A stretch of 64,000 nt of DNA from Echinometra lucunter (taxonomy: Eukaryota > Echinodermata > Echinoidea > Camarodonta > Echinometridae), in assembly GCA_029962745.1 (NCBI GenBank), contig CM057157.1:30785525-30849524 (forward strand), in the 5' to 3' direction. Shown piece by piece: positions 23,601 to 36,888 of the stretch. Position numbers and translations under genes: made by a program. Every line of letters begins with the position of its first letter. The first letter of the stretch is position 1. Below the pieces are notes generated by a model. It was not told the origin of the DNA. It worked only from the letters and a program-made list of their open reading frames with translations, and did no database searches.

Positions 23601-26600
23601 TGGCATAAAATCAAAATTCTACATGGTCAATGCTACATGAAAACCTACGACTTCAAGAATTCCTCAAAAACAACATTTTTTGCTGTAAATCACAATACAA
23701 TTTATGCTCGCAAGTTTATTACAAAGAAAGGTAAAATCAATTGTTAAAGAATTAAAGATGCAGAAATCATTTGAAAATACTGGTATCAATGTCTGTTGAA
23801 CATAATGGGCCAGATTTACTTAACCCATCGAGTATGATTTCATTTCAGTATAATACGCATTTCCATAGAGCCTAGCCCGAGTTAATCTAAAGGTTTAGTT
23901 TTCAATGCGTTTCTTGATTCTGCACGAAATGTCTGATTTACATTGTAGATCCCCAGTTCTTGTAAAGCGCAGTTCTTCCTTGAAAGTACTTTCTTTAATT
24001 TTCATACCATTTTCAAATGAGTACAAAATAGACTTAGCTAAAAAGTTGTATACCATCACTCTTATGAATGTTAATAGTGGAAACTAAGAAGAATAACAGC
24101 AGAATGACACTATATGTTTCGCAAAATCCAATGTTTGTATTTGTAGGCTCTAAAAGTTAACCAAACACGTGCAGAGGTTCGGAAGCATCGTTAATTCATG
24201 ACCAGGGACGCTGGAAATATGTACAAGAAATTTCAAACTTTCTAAAAATCCTGCTGAACTAAATATAAGTCCTGCGATCATTTGATGATATTTCCGAAAC
24301 CCTGGCGAACTTTTGGGGCCTAAAATACGAATGATGGACTTTGCAATTTCTTGGGACATCCTTCTGTGAATCGTTCACATGCCCAATGTTTTGAAAACCT
24401 ACTTTAACCCATTATTTAAAGCCTGATTTGATCAGCTTTTATTCTTCAAATTGGCAACACCAACATTTTTATTTTATTGCTAAATTTTTCTTAAAAAACG
24501 TCACGTATCTGAAATGAATATAAATTGATAGAAATTATGATGAGAAGTCAAAAAGTTGCCAATTTGCAGGGGAAAACGGTGATTTTAAACTTTCTATCAC
24601 ATTGCCAATTTAAGGATTTTAATGCTTATTTTCCTTCAAAAAATTTTCAGCATCAAACAACAAATATTGACGTAACCAAAATGGGCACAGTTTGTGTCGA
24701 TTTTTTTGCTCTTTCTGCTCATGTATTTGGTGTGATTTCTAAGGCTTTGCATCAAAAGATATCAGGCCAAACCACAAAATGTAGACCTCCGTCAAGAATG
24801 AAAAACATTATGCCTTCTTGCAAATTTCAAATGTAATAGCTACATGTAAGCTAAATGTAATGATAATAATAATAATAATAAATACAGCATTTGTAATGCG
24901 CCGTTGATCTAGTAAACTATTCTGAGGCGCAGAGAGATATAAGAAGTTAAAGAGTCTGCTATTTGTACCAGCTAAGTTTTAGGAAAGCAGGGATAACAAA
25001 AAGCAAACCTCTCAACAATGCTAACAATAAAGAACAAGATACTCTGATCACATAAGAAGAAAGGCTAACAGACAGAGGTACTGTCCAGCAAACTTTCATG
25101 CACAAGTAACAAGGAAAAACTTGTACCACATTACTCTTTTGTTGTCTGTCACAACTGCAGTGATTAACTTAAACATCAAGCTGCAATTCATACAAATCTA
25201 ACAAGACAAATTACAGGTATTAACCCATTCGTGACAGGAATTATTTAAAGCCTAATTTGATCAGCTTTTATTCTTCAAATTGGCAACACCAACATTCTTA
25301 TTTTATTGCTACATTTTTCGTATAAAACGTCATGTATCTGAAATGAATACAAATTGACCGAAATTATGATGAGAAGTAAAAAAGTTGCCAATTTGCAGGG
25401 GAAAACGGTGATTTTAAACCTTCTATCACATTGCCAATTTAAGGATTTTAATGCTTATTTTCCTTTAAAAAATTGTCAGCATCAAACAACGAATATTGAC
25501 GCAACCAAAATGAGCACAGTTTGTGTAGAATTTTTTGCTCTTTCTGCTCATGTATTTGGTATGATTTTTAGGGCTTTGCATGAAAAGATATTAGGCCAAA
25601 CCACAAAATGCGGACCTCTGTCATGAATGGGTTAACTTTACACATCGAGCTGCAATTCATACAAATCTAACAAGACAAATTACAGGTATTAAATCATAAA
25701 CCAAGTCAACCTGAATAGAAAGAAAAACAGTCATACAAATACAAAAATAAACTAGCGCAAAGGTTGTGCATGTGGGTTTAGATATAGCATGAATATTGAT
25801 GGATATACATGTAAATATGAGCTTTTGAAATTCCAATTTACATTTAACATTTAAGAATGTTTCCAAAAGTTCAAAAATGAAAATTCTTTTATTTCCTTCA
25901 CACGGAAGAGCAAACTATGGTAAGAATTATCTCTTGTGAATATTGCATTAGAGGCATTCTACTAGCTTGCAGTTGGGTCAAAGGAACAGTGGAGTTGTGC
26001 AAATACTTGTTTATAAAATAATGAATATTTTATTTCATAAATATATAGTTTGTTCTCTGGGATGGGTAATTAAATTCTACAAGCAACCAGGGCATGGAAG
26101 CAGATTGCTCAAATCGTTACAACACGAAATGAAATTAAAAGTTTTGGCAACTGTCATCTTAGCATGTACAACTCACAGCACACATACATGTATATGTGTA
26201 CATGTTCTACTTGTTTTACAAATAAGAGTTAATATACTGCATCTACACAGGCTGATTATCTGTAAAGTTGCAAGGGAATGATAATTCTAATGTCAAAATG
26301 TCTAAACTATCCATATGCCACTAATTGATGTAAGTGTTCAACTCAAATGGTATGCAGACTTATACAGGTTAGATACATGATGTCCTATCTTTTTGCTGAC
26401 ACAAAATTTAAAGAAAGCCAGAAGAAATTATCGGTATCTTCTATCAAAACAAAATCTTTCTACGGGAATCAAAACTGTGCTGGTTGATATAAATTAAGAT
26501 ATAAATAGGTGATGACAGATCTTCTGCAAACTCGGTGAATGTTCTAATACAGAGTGAAGTGAAAATATATAAAATTATTTCAGACTGTCAACTCATACAG

Positions 26601-29600
26601 CTCAAAAACACTCACAAGTACACTATAGCTATGGTGAACTTGTAGCTGAATGCATGTGTTCAAAGAGGGAGGGGAACAATAACAACCAAGCTGTCTAAAC
26701 ACACTAACAACTTAATGAGATGTGATTACCTGATAGCCTCCAGTGGCTCTCATTCTGAGAGAGTACTGTTCACACAATCATGAGAAACATTATTAGGGAT
26801 CATGATTATTTCATATAAGAAGAATAGAGATACAGAATTGTCTACACAGTCATGGGAACTATTATTAAGGATCACATTTTGTTTGATACAGCAAGAAGTG
26901 AAATGTATTAAACTAACAGAAGGACTGAGACATGTGAGAAAAGGAAAGACATAGGCTGGAATTCACAAAAGAGGTTTAAACCATGGCATGCTTTAAATCC
27001 CCTCCTGGGCTTTTTAAGCTTAAGTGCTCAGCGAATCTGATCCTTCTCATAGCCAATATGAGCCTCTTAACACTTTTTTTTAATATGCTTTATACAGAGG
27101 TTTAAATCTCTTTTGTGAATTTTGGCCAAAGGGGTTCGTGTAAGGAGAGAATGAAAAGGAGATGGGGAGGAAAGGGAGACAGAGATGGAGATAGAGACAG
27201 AAAGAGTGAAAGTGAGAGAGTGACAGAGATGGAGATAGAGACAGAAAGAGTGAGAATAAGAGAGTGACAGAGATGGAGATAGAGCAGAAAGAGTGAGAAT
27301 GAGAGAGTGACAGAGATGGAGATAGAGACAGAAAGAGTGAGAGTGACAGAGTGACAGAGATGGAGATAGAGAAAGAAAGAATGAGAGTGACAGAGTGACA
27401 GAGATGGAGATAGAGACAGAAAGAGTGAGAGTGAGAGAGTGACAGAGATGGAGATAGAGACAGAAAGAGTGAGAGTGAGAGAGTGACAGAGATGGAGATA
27501 GAGACAGAAAGAGTGAGAGTGAGGGAGTGACAGAGATGGAGATAGAGACAGAAAGAGTGAGAGTGAGAGAGTGACAGAGACGGAGAGAGACAGAAAGAGT
27601 GAGAGTGAGAGAGTGACAGAGATGGAGATAGAGACAGAAAGAGTGAGAGTGAGAGAGCGACAGAGATGGAGATAGAGACAGAAAGAGTGAGAGTGAGAGA
27701 GAGATGGAGAGAGACAGAAAGAGTGAGAATGAGAGAGTGACAGAGATGGAGATAGAGAAAGAGTGAGAGTGAGAGAGCGACAGCGATGGAGATAGAGACA
27801 GAAAGAGTGAGAGTGAGAGAGTGACAGAGATGGAGATAGAGACAGAAAGAGTGAGAGTGAGAGAGCGACAGAGATGGAGATAGAGACAGAAAGAGTGAGA
27901 GTGAGAGAGCGACAGAGATGGAGATAGAGACAGAAAGAGTGAGAATGAGAGAGTGACAGAGATGGAGATAGAGACAGAAAGAGTGAGAGTGAGAGAGCGA
28001 CAGAGATGGAGATAGAGACAGAAAGAGTGAGAGTGAGAGAGTGACAGAGATGGAGATAGAGACAGAAAGAGTGAGAGTGAGAGAGCAACAGAGATGGAGA
28101 TAGAGACAGAAAGAGTGAGAGTGAGAGAGCGACAGAGATGGAGATAGAGACAGAAAGAGTGAGAGTGAGAGAGCGACAGAGATGGAGATAGAGACAGAAA
28201 GAGTGAGAGTGAGAGAGCGACAGAGATGGAGATAGAGACAGAAAGAGTGAGAGTGAGAGAGCGACAGAGATGGAGATAGAGACAGAAAGAGTGAAAGTGA
28301 GAGAGCGACAGAGATGGAGATAGAGAGAGAAGAAGGAGAATAAGAAGACAGAGAGACAGATGATTCATGAAGAGAAAGGTACATGTCGAGGAGCAAGACG
28401 AGAAAAAACTCTTCCTCCATTGTTGTGTACTGTACATGTAGAGTTGGTAAGAGTATACATGGGGTGGAGAATGAAATTTATTTCTGAACATGTTCATAAA
28501 GAACGATATGAAAATGTTATACAGGGACAGAATGAGAGTTTTGATTATAAGGTACATGTAAGATAGCTTAGCAAACCACATTAAACTGCATCTGGAACAG
28601 AAACACTACGAACAAACAATATGTATTTCTAAACAAATTGTCCTGAAGAAATTCAGAGAATCCCTGTCGAGAACCACAACCTCCTAGCGAAGCCTGAAGG
28701 TCCTTTCCAAGGCTCTTATTGCTTTAAAAGAATACATGGTTTAACCTTGAAACCTTGTCCGCAGTGACGTTTCTGAACCATGAAAAGTAATGCTGATATA
28801 CCCAACTCATTAAAATATATATTTCTTAGACACATCCTTATGAGCCACCACATTTTGGATTTCGTCTAAGCTAACCATACTACATATCAAAACTTACATG
28901 TATAGAATTTGTAAGATAAAATAGCTTGTATTAAATATGACCTTGCTTGTTTAATTCCATGCCTAAAATCATCTGAAATGTAAGCTAGATGATAGTAGAA
29001 ATATCTCCACTTGGTCAAAACAGTGTTTAATAGAATGAACATTCACAATTATTAACACATACTACGTTAACAGGACAAGATATTCTTGGTCTCCTGGAAA
29101 ACATATTCCATGATAAAAGTTTGAGTGGGATTTTTTAGCCTACTTCATTCAAAATGGATAAATTCCCTTTGTGATATCAAAACCCATTTTTTTTCAAATC
29201 TTACCTCTGCATTGTAAAACTTTGTCTTCACATCTAGTGGCTTCAAGACCTACACAAAATAAAAATGAAAAACTCACAAATTACAGATACAAATCTGTTA
29301 CAAAAGGAATTAACTGGAAAGTCAGGCAGAATCATATAAAACGACGAAACATATTAACATAATGTACTTAGCCTGAGATAACTCATCAAAGATCTTATGG
29401 ATAATGTGTGTGATACATAGGTTGGAATCCAATAGGGTTATCATACATTTAGATAGATTTATTCCTTGGATATGTTTCTTATGACACAACACATATCCCT
29501 ATCAATCATCTTTTCCATCCATTTCTCAAAATGAGGTAACATGTTAAAATTATCACACACATGAATAATATCATAAAATGTACACACCTTCTCTCCCCCC

Positions 29601-32600
29601 CCCCCCCGCCCCCCCCCCCCCCCCCATCCAATTTGAATGATTTTGTGTCACGGTTAGGATTGCAGATGCAATGATTGTAAATTGACCCCTTCAGCCTTTC
29701 ATTGCTGGTCAATATTTGATTTTATACCACTATAATAAATAAATGAATAGTAAAATAAATTACCTGGAACTTGTAGAATTTTCTAAAACTCAGGGTTTCG
29801 CCTGTTGGTGAGGTATAGCTCACTGCACACACCAAACTGTGAGGAAAATTACACCAACGGAAGGAGAGAATTCAAAGCTTTATCAGCTTACAAGTTGCAG
29901 GGGAGGGTGGATCCATGTGAATATGGTTGGTAGGAAATCATCAATAATTTCAGTGAATCAGAATTTCAGTGAAAACAAAAATATGGATATAAATTGTATA
30001 CTGTACAGTGTATATCGATATCTCCAACAACTTTCATGCTAGGGAAAACATTATCACTACAAGTGAAAGGAACAACTGTCATCAGAGCTTAATGGCAGAG
30101 CACTGATACTATATATCTTAAAGACGCCAGGTCGTGGGCTTTCATGGGGAATTTGACACCATGGGTGCTTACCCAGTAACAGGTGTTGTCCATCACTGTG
30201 AGTTTTATGACCAACAGACCTTATGTAATGCTCTGTATATTCACCCTTTCCCCATATGGCAAGGTCATTATCTCACTTTCCCTGGCCCGAGAATGCCCGA
30301 AGCAGGCCGAAGAATGTTTGTGGTGGGACAGCTTGTTTTGCTGTGCTCCAGAAATGTAGCTCTATTACAGGTATTTTTCACAAAGTCTGGTGTCAGCAAA
30401 TTATGATCCATTCCCCATGAAAGCCCACGACCTAGCATCTTTAATCCATAGAGGTACAGTGTCTCCTTTAGGTGACACTTTTGCAGTATCTATTGGTCCA
30501 GAATGCTGGGCATTACATATTATACATGAGCAGAAAGAGAAAAATTCACCGAAAACTTTGAGTACATTTCCAACGGAGTATGGTGTGGCATTCTTGAATG
30601 AGAGCAATTTAATTGTAACTGACCATTAAACTCTTTAAATTGGCAATGCAATATTACATAATCACCCTTTCCATGTTCATATTGGCAATTTCCGATTAGA
30701 TTTTACAATTATAATTCATTTTAGTTCATGTTATATCCACAAATATTTTTTTTCAAACTATAAAAGAGTGGAGAAAAAAATAGTTGTTGCCAATGTGAGG
30801 AATGAAGATGATTAATTTAGGCCTCAAGAAAGCTCTGCTATGGGTTAAGGGCCAAGCAGAGAAATATTGAACTTACATGTGAGTGCCTAATTCTTTGACC
30901 TCATGATGAATGACCTGATCAATACATGCCCCTGGGGCGAGGGTAGGGGTGGGTGGGGTTGATCCTCCAGAGAGGGTCAGTCTCTGTGAGCTGGTCTGTA
31001 GATCAGTTTTCACATGGATGTCCTATTAAAAAACAGGGAGAAAACAATAAAAAAAGTGAAATAAAGAAAGCTATAGACAAAGGCCTTTGTTTAGATTTTT
31101 AGCTGGACAGTAGATGCAAATGTTGGTGGGGGGGGGGGGGGGGGTGTTTCATGACATAAAGCTGATCATAAAGTTATCAATGACTTTACGAACGACTTGA
31201 ATATGGCAAGCCAAATAAAATTCTCAATCATAATAAACTGCATCAGCTAAAGGTGAAATTTTCAGAGTTAAATGAACATTACTACTGTTCACAAACATTG
31301 TATTGCAAAGTATATTACTACGGAAAGCCCATTATGCTGACCTCCCTAATGTAATTATTTTTCAAATTTTACACATCTTCTGATAGAAAGGTTATGAAAT
31401 TTCCAAGTTACACACCAGTGTTGAATCAATTCACATCTCAGCACTATTTCTTTACAATAATGCCAGTGAAATTTGTAAACAAATTTTTGGCAATACTACC
31501 AGTGCTAAAGGTCGTATGCTCGATCTGTAATGAAAATCACAAGTCAGAAAGAATTGGAACCAGCGGGATTCGAACCTGCCATCTACTGCTTGGCGGGCAG
31601 CGACTTAACCACCAGGCTATTCTGGTTCATGGCCAAGTCACGGTGAACTGGAAACAAATACCCAAGATCCTCTTCTTTCTGACTCATTAACATGCAACGG
31701 TCCGCCATGGACAATAGATAGTAAATGAAGAAGCTTAATGGGAGAAATTTATAATTTGTAAACAAATTTTCAGCATTACTCCCAGTGTTAAATATCGTAT
31801 GCTTGATCTGTAATGAAAATCACAAGTCAGAAAAAATTGCTGGTGAAACTTGACCAAAAATCACCTTACAAAATACATGATCTCAATAATTACCTGCGTG
31901 GTTTGTATGCTGTCATTATGCACACTGACAAAGCATGAGAACGTTTCACCTAAATATATGCTCCTGCAAAATAAGTAGAGAAAATGAATAATTTCTGTGA
32001 AATAAGCTGAAAATTATGGAGAGACATCAAAAGAAATTGAAATTTACTACTTCAAACTCAAACATTATTAATCATGAATTATAATTTTCAGAAAATTCTT
32101 CAATTCCGAATTATATGGAATTATGCACCAAATCCTCCCCCAACCCCTTCCAAAATGACTCAAATCATACTACTTCTGAATTCTCCTAATATATTGGGTA
32201 TAAAATAAAATGAAAACATTGATCAATATGGTAATAAATTTGAGGTATCAAGTTGAATTTTGAAAACTGCTTCAATCTACTTCCTACTGAATTCGATCAC
32301 TGTTAGGGGGCATAGCAAGAAAGATGCAATCAATTACAAATCCTCCAAATTAATTGTTAGGTCTTGCAATTAACTGCAAATTTGCAGTTGATCGCAAGTT
32401 ACAGTATGAATGATCCTGTTCCAAGAAAAAGTTGCACCAAATGATCATATCATGTGTAAGTCTTGCAGTCAATCGCAAATCAAGTGCAACTTTGCAATGG
32501 ATATAGGGGTAAAATGCGCAAAATTTGCAACTGATATGCAGTTGCCTGAAACTAAACTTTCTTGCAACACCACTTCAGTGCTTATTTCATAGAGTATCTG

Positions 32601-35600
32601 GTTCTAGTAAGAGGAGTTCAAAGCATCTTTTACCCAAAGTTCTGTGGAAGAGTAAGAATTTCTCCCATGGTGAATCCAGGCATACCAGATACAGCTCCAA
32701 GACTAGGATGAAAATCCGCAGGCTTGCTCTCTGATGATACTGCTCAAATACAAAATATGCACAGTGGACAAAAATGTTGATGAATAAAAGCAAGTTTACC
32801 TAATTAACCTAAGAGCATTGGATAGTCCAAAAAAAAAAAAAAGCTTAAATGGGCCTAGTTTGTGTGCTCGTTTCTGGGGTGGTGTTTTTTTTTTTTTTTT
32901 TGGGGGGGGGGCAAGAATATGTTCAATATTTTGGGGTAATGCGCAAATTTGGCAGTGAAGCTACTGAGCAGGGGGAGGTTGTGGGAAAGTCACAAGAGGG
33001 AGATTTTGCATTTTTAGAATTGAAAATAGAATGTTCTGATGCACACTTTGGGAAGAATTTGGGGGAAAATTTCAACAAAAAAAGGGGTGGTTGGAATTTT
33101 TTTTTTTGGGGGGGGGGGGACATGGAAGTATGTACTGCGTAAAGATCCTAGCTAGACTTATATTCTACAATAGTGAACAAAATAAACTTGGAAATATATG
33201 AATTGATCTGAACTGTCAGAATTTTAAAAGACAATAAAGCTTTAAAACTAATCTGGAAACAAAAGCAAACTTTCTTTTTCTCCTAGATATCTCTGTCTCT
33301 TCTGCTCCTCATTCTCCTGATATTCTTCATTGCCCCACCCCCCAACTGATCAGAGTAACACGAGATGAACAGGATACCAACCTTAAGTGTAGTGATCAGA
33401 CTGTGAAATAGTATTCTTTTGCAGTGAATTTGCTGTGAAAGGGTTGTAGAAAAGTTGTGGTTTTGTAGGTTTTGTAGTGCCCATGCTTTTATTGTGAAGC
33501 ATTTGTTCTTAAGGTGTGAAAGAGGTGTAAATAAGCTGTAAAATAATAGTAGAAAATGGGTGTAGATTGGTAGTATTTTAGTTGTGAAAAAGTAATGGTT
33601 TTGGCTCCAGCACAACAGCAGACATCTGTCATTAAGTGGTCCACCATCACCTGTCCTGAGCAGGTCTGTTTTAATCCAGTGTGAAAATGGAACAATAGAC
33701 CACCCCCTATTCAAGGCAATAATCTGGGGCGCGTTTCATGAAACCAACTCCATGACAGTCATATCTCTTGTCGATGATCTACGGAGATGTCATGGACCTG
33801 ACGAAGTGTTTCACGAAAGCCTGACATCTCACAAATCCAAGATATCGATACTATCGGTTGAAAGAGATAGCCTTGATCACAATCCACTGGATTTATTATC
33901 AATCATTCCAACACAATTTAGACTCAACTTTGCTCTAATTGTTGGAAAAGTATAGAAAACATCAATGGGACTTGATAAACATAATACAAATGTTGCATTC
34001 ACGTGAACAACTATATTAATTTTGACATCTGAGAATTTCTAAAATTAATTTAAGAAAAACTGCTATTGCGCTTTGCGAATTTAGATTTGTAATTAAGAGG
34101 ACACTGTAACTGACAAATTGTTGAAAGCAGATCCATATTTTGTTTTAATTTTTAAAAGATACTAAATTAGGAAAATTCTGCGATCGAAATTTTGACATTA
34201 ATTCATTAACGAATAAATTTTATATGATTTCAATAAATATTGTAGTTGCCACAAAGGGAAATATGGAAGAAGTTCATACATGTTGAATTGTCATTGTACT
34301 TACGGGCCTGCAGATACAGACTGCTCCGTTTTCTATGGGAAACTGATGGGAGGATAAACAATATTAATCACAATTACTTGCAGGAGGGTTAAAACGTCGC
34401 TAAGACATATAGGTTATTTCACTTATACTTTTATATCAACATCAGTAATAACTGGTTAAGAAATGAGAGTCTGGAACTCAAGAAATATTTGTATTTAATA
34501 AATAAACATTCCTTATTTCTCGCTGCCCGTGAGCTGCCCACAAGCGGACGAAAAGGTGACCTGTGATGGCGTGCTAAAAAGATATGACATGTTCGGAGGA
34601 GCGACAAGTCATTTGTCAGGGAAGTTGTCGCTGGTCTTGGCAAAGACGGCTTTGTGAAACACTTAGCAGACAATATGACCGACAACTCCGAGGTGTCGTT
34701 GATCTTGTAGTTATGACGGTTTCATGAAACGCGCCGCTGTCTATTGTTATATGGAACTTTAACACATCCTGTTATTGATTATTCTGCTGGTGAACACCAA
34801 TTAAGCCTGATCATTATTTAACACCCTTTTTAACAGCAAAACCACTACTTAAAAAAAAAAAAAATTCAGAGAGACTTCACAGCAAAAGACCAGCTTTTTC
34901 ACAAACAGATGACTACAATAATTGAGGTTGGTAGTGATATGAACAAAAATGCAAACTCACCATTTCCAGGAAGATCCCTGCTTTCACATAGGGTAGGAAT
35001 GTTGGAGACAAATGAAGGCTTGGTCAGCCTCATTACTGTATGATCAAAGAAAAAAATAATTGGAATGAAATCAGGAACCGACAAAGGGTTTGCAGTGATC
35101 TCTAGTTCAGTATTACTGATATCAAAATAAATTTGTAAATCAGTGACTGAGCTGACTTTGAAAGTCTGTATTACTGTCAAATCTACTACACAAAATATAC
35201 CTAAATGCATTCATAGTGATGTTACTATACTTTGTGTGTGGGAACTGACAGTCATACACATCAACACTGAGCAACACCACTGCAGAAAAGCATATTCACT
35301 CCTGAACATCCTGAATCACTTCCCTTCTTTGGTATTATTCTGGTTTACACCAATGATTTTTGTAATATACTTTGCTTATTAATCTTCATAAAAAAAACCT
35401 TGAAGCTAAACCTAAAGCTCCTGTGAGAAGCGTAGAAACTGCATTTAACTTGTTTAAATTGGTATTTATCTAAAGAGGAGACATATATTAATTGATGCAA
35501 ATCAATCATTGATGCAAATCATAACATATCAGCTGATGGAGAATTTTCAGTTTAGAAATGAGGACTTCCAGGCATCAAAGCTAGATCCCCGAAAAATGAA

Positions 35601-36857
35601 TGATTACATCTTGGATATTTGTGACTTAATTATGCAGTCATCTCATGAATATTGATTGAAAGCTATTGTAAACAAATCAGTTTTGGAGCACGCTCCATTG
35701 TTTCCCTTTACAATAGCTTCTCTTTTTAATCTAAATTCAGTCATAGTGAGATCAACGAAATTTCAAAAGAATGTCTGGTGCACATTGAGACAAGGATATC
35801 CTCGATATGTATATTGAAAATGACGAAGAAGGATACAGCAGTGATAGTGACATCAATGAGGATGACAGAGAAATTGAAGAATTTGACAATGAAAATGGGG
35901 GCATACATTGTAGGTGTAATTTAATCTTTTGTTATTTAGTCCCAAATGCTTATGATAAATATTTATGTATTTCATTGTCATTTGGGGGAATTTACACCTT
36001 TTTCTAAAGGTGGGGCCCGAAAAAATCCCATACTTAAAGTGGCCCTCGAGTTAAAAAATGGCTATAAAGCTTTGAATAACACTGATTCTACACAATTTTT
36101 CACACATTGCAACTGTGACTCTATGACGAAAAGGTTGAAAATGCCCCCCTCCCCCAAAAAATGTGCTTTACCAATTCCTCCTCCTAAAAAATGAGATATA
36201 CAGTGAATGTAGTTACCTGAGTAATATTTGAAATTGACAATAAATATATCTATGTTTTCTCCAAAAAATGTACACAAATGACAGATTTAACTGATCTGAA
36301 TAGAGTCAATAACTAGGCAAAAAACACACAACATCCAAAGTAAACGCTACATGTATGTGAGTGTCGGGTGAGTGCAGGATGGGATTTGTTTACTGTCTGC
36401 ACATCTAAATCACAGATCTATTACAAAATTTGTTGTTTTTCGTACAACTTGAGTTTTGACGATATTGGAGGCATTTTTAAAATACAATTTGGGGTTTCAA
36501 GTGATGATGTCTTGAGGTAAATCAAGACGTATGGTGATTGCTATTGTGGACTTTTCAATCACGTGTCTTTGTGTCCTGAGATGAGGTGTGCTCCTTGCTG
36601 AAACAGAATCACTAGTGGGCTACACATGGATCCAAAAGCACATGGTTTTTTGAAGCACATGGCATTTTGTTCATATGCTAATACAAGTTTATGCTCATTA
36701 ATACATGTAGGTATTCATGAATATGGTAATTATCAACTGACTTAATGAAGAACATCATATCTAAATTAGATGTATATTTGGGATCTTTTTAGTAGTTTAT
36801 TGTATTTTTTTTCCAGCATTTCATAATAACAGACATATATAACACCCAAACACAAAC

Positions 36858-36888
<31 letters not shown>

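Noticed and set aside
27067..28581. 504-, 446- and 328-codon ORFs on the minus strand
   Set aside because: All three are translations of the same 44-bp minisatellite in different frames. There is no start context, domain or splice evidence.
31557..31628. Functional tRNA-Gly gene
   Set aside because: T-stem mismatch, weak D stem and repeat context favour a SINE or tRNA relic.
33283..33714. 143-codon minus-strand ORF
   Set aside because: Intronic, with no similarity to the missing TRAPPC13 segment; it overlaps a repeat boundary.
35807..36007. Acidic ORF ([15 protein letters not shown])
   Set aside because: Resembles acidic N-termini of some transposases, but it is too short and generic, and no catalytic domain follows. 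Recorded only as part of the 1167-bp segment.
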